From: an uncultured Clostridia bacterium
GTDB lineage: Bacteria > Bacillota > Clostridia > TANB77 > CAG-508
DNA: 45,086 nt
NCBI GenBank assembly: GCA_947642355.1
Contig: CANRSD010000013.1
Location: 1 to 45,086 of the forward strand
Reading direction: 5' to 3'
Shown: one piece after another, positions 42,359 through 45,086 of the stretch
Layout of the letters: each line of letters starts with the position of its first letter
Numbering within the stretch: the first letter of the stretch is position 1
Translations under genes and position numbers: made by a program
The notes under the pieces: model-generated
What the model was told of the DNA's origin: nothing
Seen by the model: only the letters and a program-made list of their open reading frames with translations
Database searches by the model: none

Positions 42359-44734
42359 TTAATTCTCCCTTAATCGATCTACGATAGATTCTTTATTAAA
42401 TGCTTTTATACAAAATATTGCAATAATAGATGGTATAATAATTGAAATGATTAAATATAAAACAATTCCCATAACAGGTAATTTGAAAAATAAATAATTT
42501 ATACCTGTTTCTTGCATTATTTTCATAATTATAAATACAACGATCGGTCCTAAAATACTACTAACCAAACCATTTGGAATTGCTAGGCAAACATTCTCAA
42601 ATATAATCATTTTATTTAATTGTTTTTTCGTCATTCCCATTGATTGTAATACAGCAATTTCTCTTTTCCTTGTAACCATACTTGTAATAACTGTATTGAT
42701 TAAGTTAATTAGACTAAATAATATTACAAATATTGAAATTCCTATAAGTATATTTGAAAAAGATTTGCTATTTTTTATAGCTTGCTCACGCCATTGTGAA
42801 AAAGTTTCACAATCTATCTCTTCATATTCTCTAACAAGGTCTTTTACTTTATTATCAATCTTATCATTGTAAATATGATTTTGAGTTGTGACTTTTAAAC
42901 TCGTTGTTGTATCAAGATTCTGTGTAATTTCTTCATAAATATCATCTGGTAATAAAATCCAGCCTTGTATTTTTCCATATTTAGAAAAACTTGAATCTCC
43001 AACTCCTCCAACTGTTAATTCCATACTATTTTCTTTTCCATTAAAATAATGAAGTTTTATTTTATCTCCAACCTTAAAGCGATAACCAAATATTTCTTCA
43101 AATACATCATTATAGGCAATAAAGATTTCTCCTTTGTTTTTTAATTCTTCGCAATTTCCTGTCCCATTTTCTAATGATTTTGTCATTGCCTCTTCTATAT
43201 CCTTACTTATTGGACTAATTTCATCATCAATAATTTCATTGTGTGTTTCAATTTTTACAGTATAAGAATTTTTCGTATTTATTTTCTCTATTTCTTCAAG
43301 TTCTTCTAATTCTGATTTTAATTTTGTAAGATTATTTCCATTTTCTATCAAATCAAACATCCCATTTTTTGAATCACTGATTGCTTCATTAGAAAATGTA
43401 ATTAAATATTCATTATCATCAAAATATCCATTTCTTGAAAATTTTTCATAATCTAAAGAATTCGTAAAAGTTAATGAACCAATAAATAAAGTTCCACCTA
43501 TAATTAAGGATATAAGAGTAATTGCCGTTCTTTTTCGATTTCTTTTAAATTGAATTTTTCCTAAAGAGTTTGGGGTTAAACTTCTACATAACTTATTGGA
43601 ACATTTAATTTTTTCATCATTTCCAGTATATCGTAACCCTTCTACTGGAGAAACTTTACTTGCCATTTTAGCTGGTTTTGATACTGCTATAAGAACTGTT
43701 ATTACGCCTAAAATTATTGACACAACTGATAATTTTAAAACATTCCATACACTAAAACCATTTTTTGACACGAAATAACTAATTATCGTTCCTATTAAAA
43801 AGCCTAATGGTATCGCAATTTTACAATATTTTAATCCTTCTATTTTTATCATTTTTTTCATTTGCTTTTTAGACATTCCAATTGTTCTTAATTGTGCATA
43901 TTCCTTTACTTTTGATGATACCGATAAATAAAATATACTATATATTACAATTCCACTTATAACTAATACAGCTACACTAAGCCCTATATAAGTTTCAAGT
44001 TCTATCATATTGATTGAAAACAAATCTACAAATTTATCATTTACATTAATATTTTTTCTAGCAATACCATTGTTTTCGCCTAATTCATAAAAGAAATTTT
44101 TAATAAAGGCAGAACTTGGAATTTTCATATCTTCATTTACTTTTATCAAAGCATCCAGTCCACTATTTTTAAATAAGCTTCCTGTTTCTGAATATTCCTT
44201 TGAAAAAAATAAAGGATAGTACATTGAATTTCCATTATCCATAAAACCTGAAACAACAAATTTTTCTCCTAATATATCAATACTTTCTCCGATTTTTTCT
44301 TCAATTCCAAATTCCTTTGTAAGAGCTTTATCGATTACAATTTCATGTTCTTTCACTGGAAATTTCCCACTTGAAAGTTTATAACTATTGATTCCTTCTA
44401 CTCCATAATTATAATAAATTGGTTTTATTTTTATATTTCCAACTTCTTTTTCAAAACCTGCTCTATATTCCATAACACATTTTATATTCGGATCTGATTT
44501 TAAAAGATTTATTTGTTCCTCATTTACATCAGAATAGATACAATCTTGCATTCCTTTTATCATCTGACGTTCATAATTTTTATAATTTAATGTTGAAAGT
44601 CCCAGAACCATAATAAAACAAATTGCTAAAATAATTGTTATTGTAACAAAGGCGTTTTTCATTTTAGAACTTTTTAGCGATGCTTTGGCAAGACTGTAAA
44701 TTATTTTTTTGTTATTATTACCTTTTAAACTCAT
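42359..44734 (-). CDS. FtsX-type ABC exporter permease
   Basis: Membrane protein of 791 residues with the duplicated FtsX layout: N-terminal helix (~28-48), large extracytoplasmic domain (~50-245), three helices (~247-275, 300-325, 330-350), a fourth (~400-425), a second extracytoplasmic domain (~430-655), and a final set of helices (~660-685, 710-740, 755-780). Typical motifs: KEYAQLRTIGMSKKQMKKMI and REIAVLQSMGMTKKQLNKMI, the coupling sequences to the ATPase. Such permeases export peptides (lantibiotics) or sense and resist antimicrobial peptides (BceB/YxdM-like). It starts 18 bases after the ATPase gene. Uses CGA (Arg) and CCG (Pro) but not CGG. Confidence 0.88.
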   Translation of the reverse strand: MSLKGNNNKKIIYSLAKASLKSSKMKNAFVTITIILAICFIMVLGLSTLNYKNYERQMIKGMQDCIYSDVNEEQINLLKSDPNIKCVMEYRAGFEKEVGNIKIKPIYYNYGVEGINSYKLSSGKFPVKEHEIVIDKALTKEFGIEEKIGESIDILGEKFVVSGFMDNGNSMYYPLFFSKEYSETGSLFKNSGLDALIKVNEDMKIPSSAFIKNFFYELGENNGIARKNINVNDKFVDLFSINMIELETYIGLSVAVLVISGIVIYSIFYLSVSSKVKEYAQLRTIGMSKKQMKKMIKIEGLKYCKIAIPLGFLIGTIISYFVSKNGFSVWNVLKLSVVSIILGVITVLIAVSKPAKMASKVSPVEGLRYTGNDEKIKCSNKLCRSLTPNSLGKIQFKRNRKRTAITLISLIIGGTLFIGSLTFTNSLDYEKFSRNGYFDDNEYLITFSNEAISDSKNGMFDLIENGNNLTKLKSELEELEEIEKINTKNSYTVKIETHNEIIDDEISPISKDIEEAMTKSLENGTGNCEELKNKGEIFIAYNDVFEEIFGYRFKVGDKIKLHYFNGKENSMELTVGGVGDSSFSKYGKIQGWILLPDDIYEEITQNLDTTTSLKVTTQNHIYNDKIDNKVKDLVREYEEIDCETFSQWREQAIKNSKSFSNILIGISIFVILFSLINLINTVITSMVTRKREIAVLQSMGMTKKQLNKMIIFENVCLAIPNGLVSSILGPIVVFIIMKIMQETGINYLFFKLPVMGIVLYLIISIIIPSIIAIFCIKAFNKESIVDRLREN

Positions 44735-44752
44735 TTCTTTTTTCTCCTTTTC

Positions 44753-45086
44753 TTAAAAAATTTTACCATCTTCAATTCTTATAATATGGTCTGCCATTTG
44801 TGCAATTTCCTCATTATGGGTAATCATAATGATTGTCTGATGAAAAGCTTTACTCGTATTTTTTAAAAGCCCCATTACATCTAAACTTGTTTTCGTATCT
44901 AAGTTTCCTGTTGGCTCATCTGCCAAAATAATGGATGGTTTCGAAGCTAAAGCCCTTGCAATAGCAACACGTTGTTGTTGTCCACCAGATAATTGATTTG
45001 GCATACTTTTTACTTTAGCTGTTATTCCTAATAAATTAACAATTTCATCAATAAAATTTTTATCAATTTTGTTTCCATCTAATTCA
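44753..45086 (-). CDS. ABC exporter ATPase, C-terminal part (cut by window edge)
   Basis: The frame is open from the right edge (no start in window) and ends at 44753. Visible: the linker [20 protein letters not shown], signature [16 protein letters not shown], Walker [18 protein letters not shown], and H-loop IIMITHNEE. This is the MacB/LolD-type ATPase that always pairs with FtsX-type permeases; it energises the downstream permease. An internal ATG (45002-45004) is not the start, since the frame and homology continue upstream to the edge. Confidence 0.92.
   Translation of the reverse strand, partial: ELDGNKIDKNFIDEIVNLLGITAKVKSMPNQLSGGQQQRVAIARALASKPSIILADEPTGNLDTKTSLDVMGLLKNTSKAFHQTIIMITHNEEIAQMADHIIRIEDGKIF

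Noticed and set aside
44753..45086. Truncated or frame-shifted ABC ATPase
   Set aside because: The frame is open to the right edge and the upstream residues fit the family, so it is only cut by the window.

Overview
The window is a strongly AT-rich chromosomal segment of a Gram-positive, probably sporulating, Bacillota (Clostridia-like) bacterium. The low GC, the strong Shine-Dalgarno sequences, the consensus sigma-A promoters, an Spo0E-type phosphatase, an lgt / paired M16 peptidase operon and a Gram-positive-style type IV secretion (T4SS) locus all point that way. I cannot name the species.

Layout. (1) 1-3956: right end of an integrated mobile element: DnaC-like replication protein (cut by the window edge), phage replisome-organiser protein, excisionase, a DUF6076-like Cys-rich protein and a tyrosine integrase. 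It ends at a 3' fragment of a CAU-anticodon tRNA that marks the attachment site. (2) 3962-10066: leftward housekeeping genes: SDR oxidoreductase, MscS channel, NUDIX hydrolase, Spo0E-like phosphatase, lgt and two M16-family peptidases. (3) 10245-13551: accessory genes: a P-loop kinase-like protein of mosaic composition, an overlapping HNH endonuclease / nucleotidyltransferase pair, and a second SDR. (4) 13597-17786: a segment bounded by two nearly identical tRNA-Cys copies with duplicated flanks. It carries an amidase, a FAD/Rieske oxidoreductase, an ImmA/IrrE-type metallopeptidase and a previously unlisted candidate type I toxin-antitoxin locus, followed by tRNA-Gly(GCC). (5) 17927-41488: a leftward, about 23.5 kb T4SS-like locus. 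It has five VirB2/TrbC-like small membrane proteins, a VirB3/PrgI-like protein, a VirB4 ATPase with a companion protein, three VirB6/TrbL-like proteins (one with an SLBB domain), two VirB8-like proteins, two cell-wall hydrolases and several anchored proteins of unknown role. No relaxase or coupling protein is visible. Two strong promoters and an internal terminator divide it into a pilin-like unit and a machine unit. (6) 41497-45086: CmpB-like membrane protein and a FtsX-type ABC exporter whose ATPase runs off the edge.

Main discovery. Four otherwise intact genes (NUDIX, both M16 peptidases, VirB4) are each broken in the conceptual translation by single-base +1 shifts, six in total. Every one of the six falls exactly on an in-frame CGG codon followed by A or G (CGGA five times, CGGG once). 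Skipping the C restores the frame and puts a glycine (GGA/GGG) where glycine fits the family. I scanned both strands for CGG in every gene I call and found only one other in-frame CGG (10515-10517). It is followed by U and lies in a gene with a foreign-looking 3' part. CGA and CGU are used normally for Arg. The simplest reading is that this organism no longer reads CGG as arginine and recodes CGGR as glycine by +1 frameshifting or by a four-base codon, for example through a tRNA-Gly with an enlarged UCCG anticodon loop. The decoding agent is not in the window.
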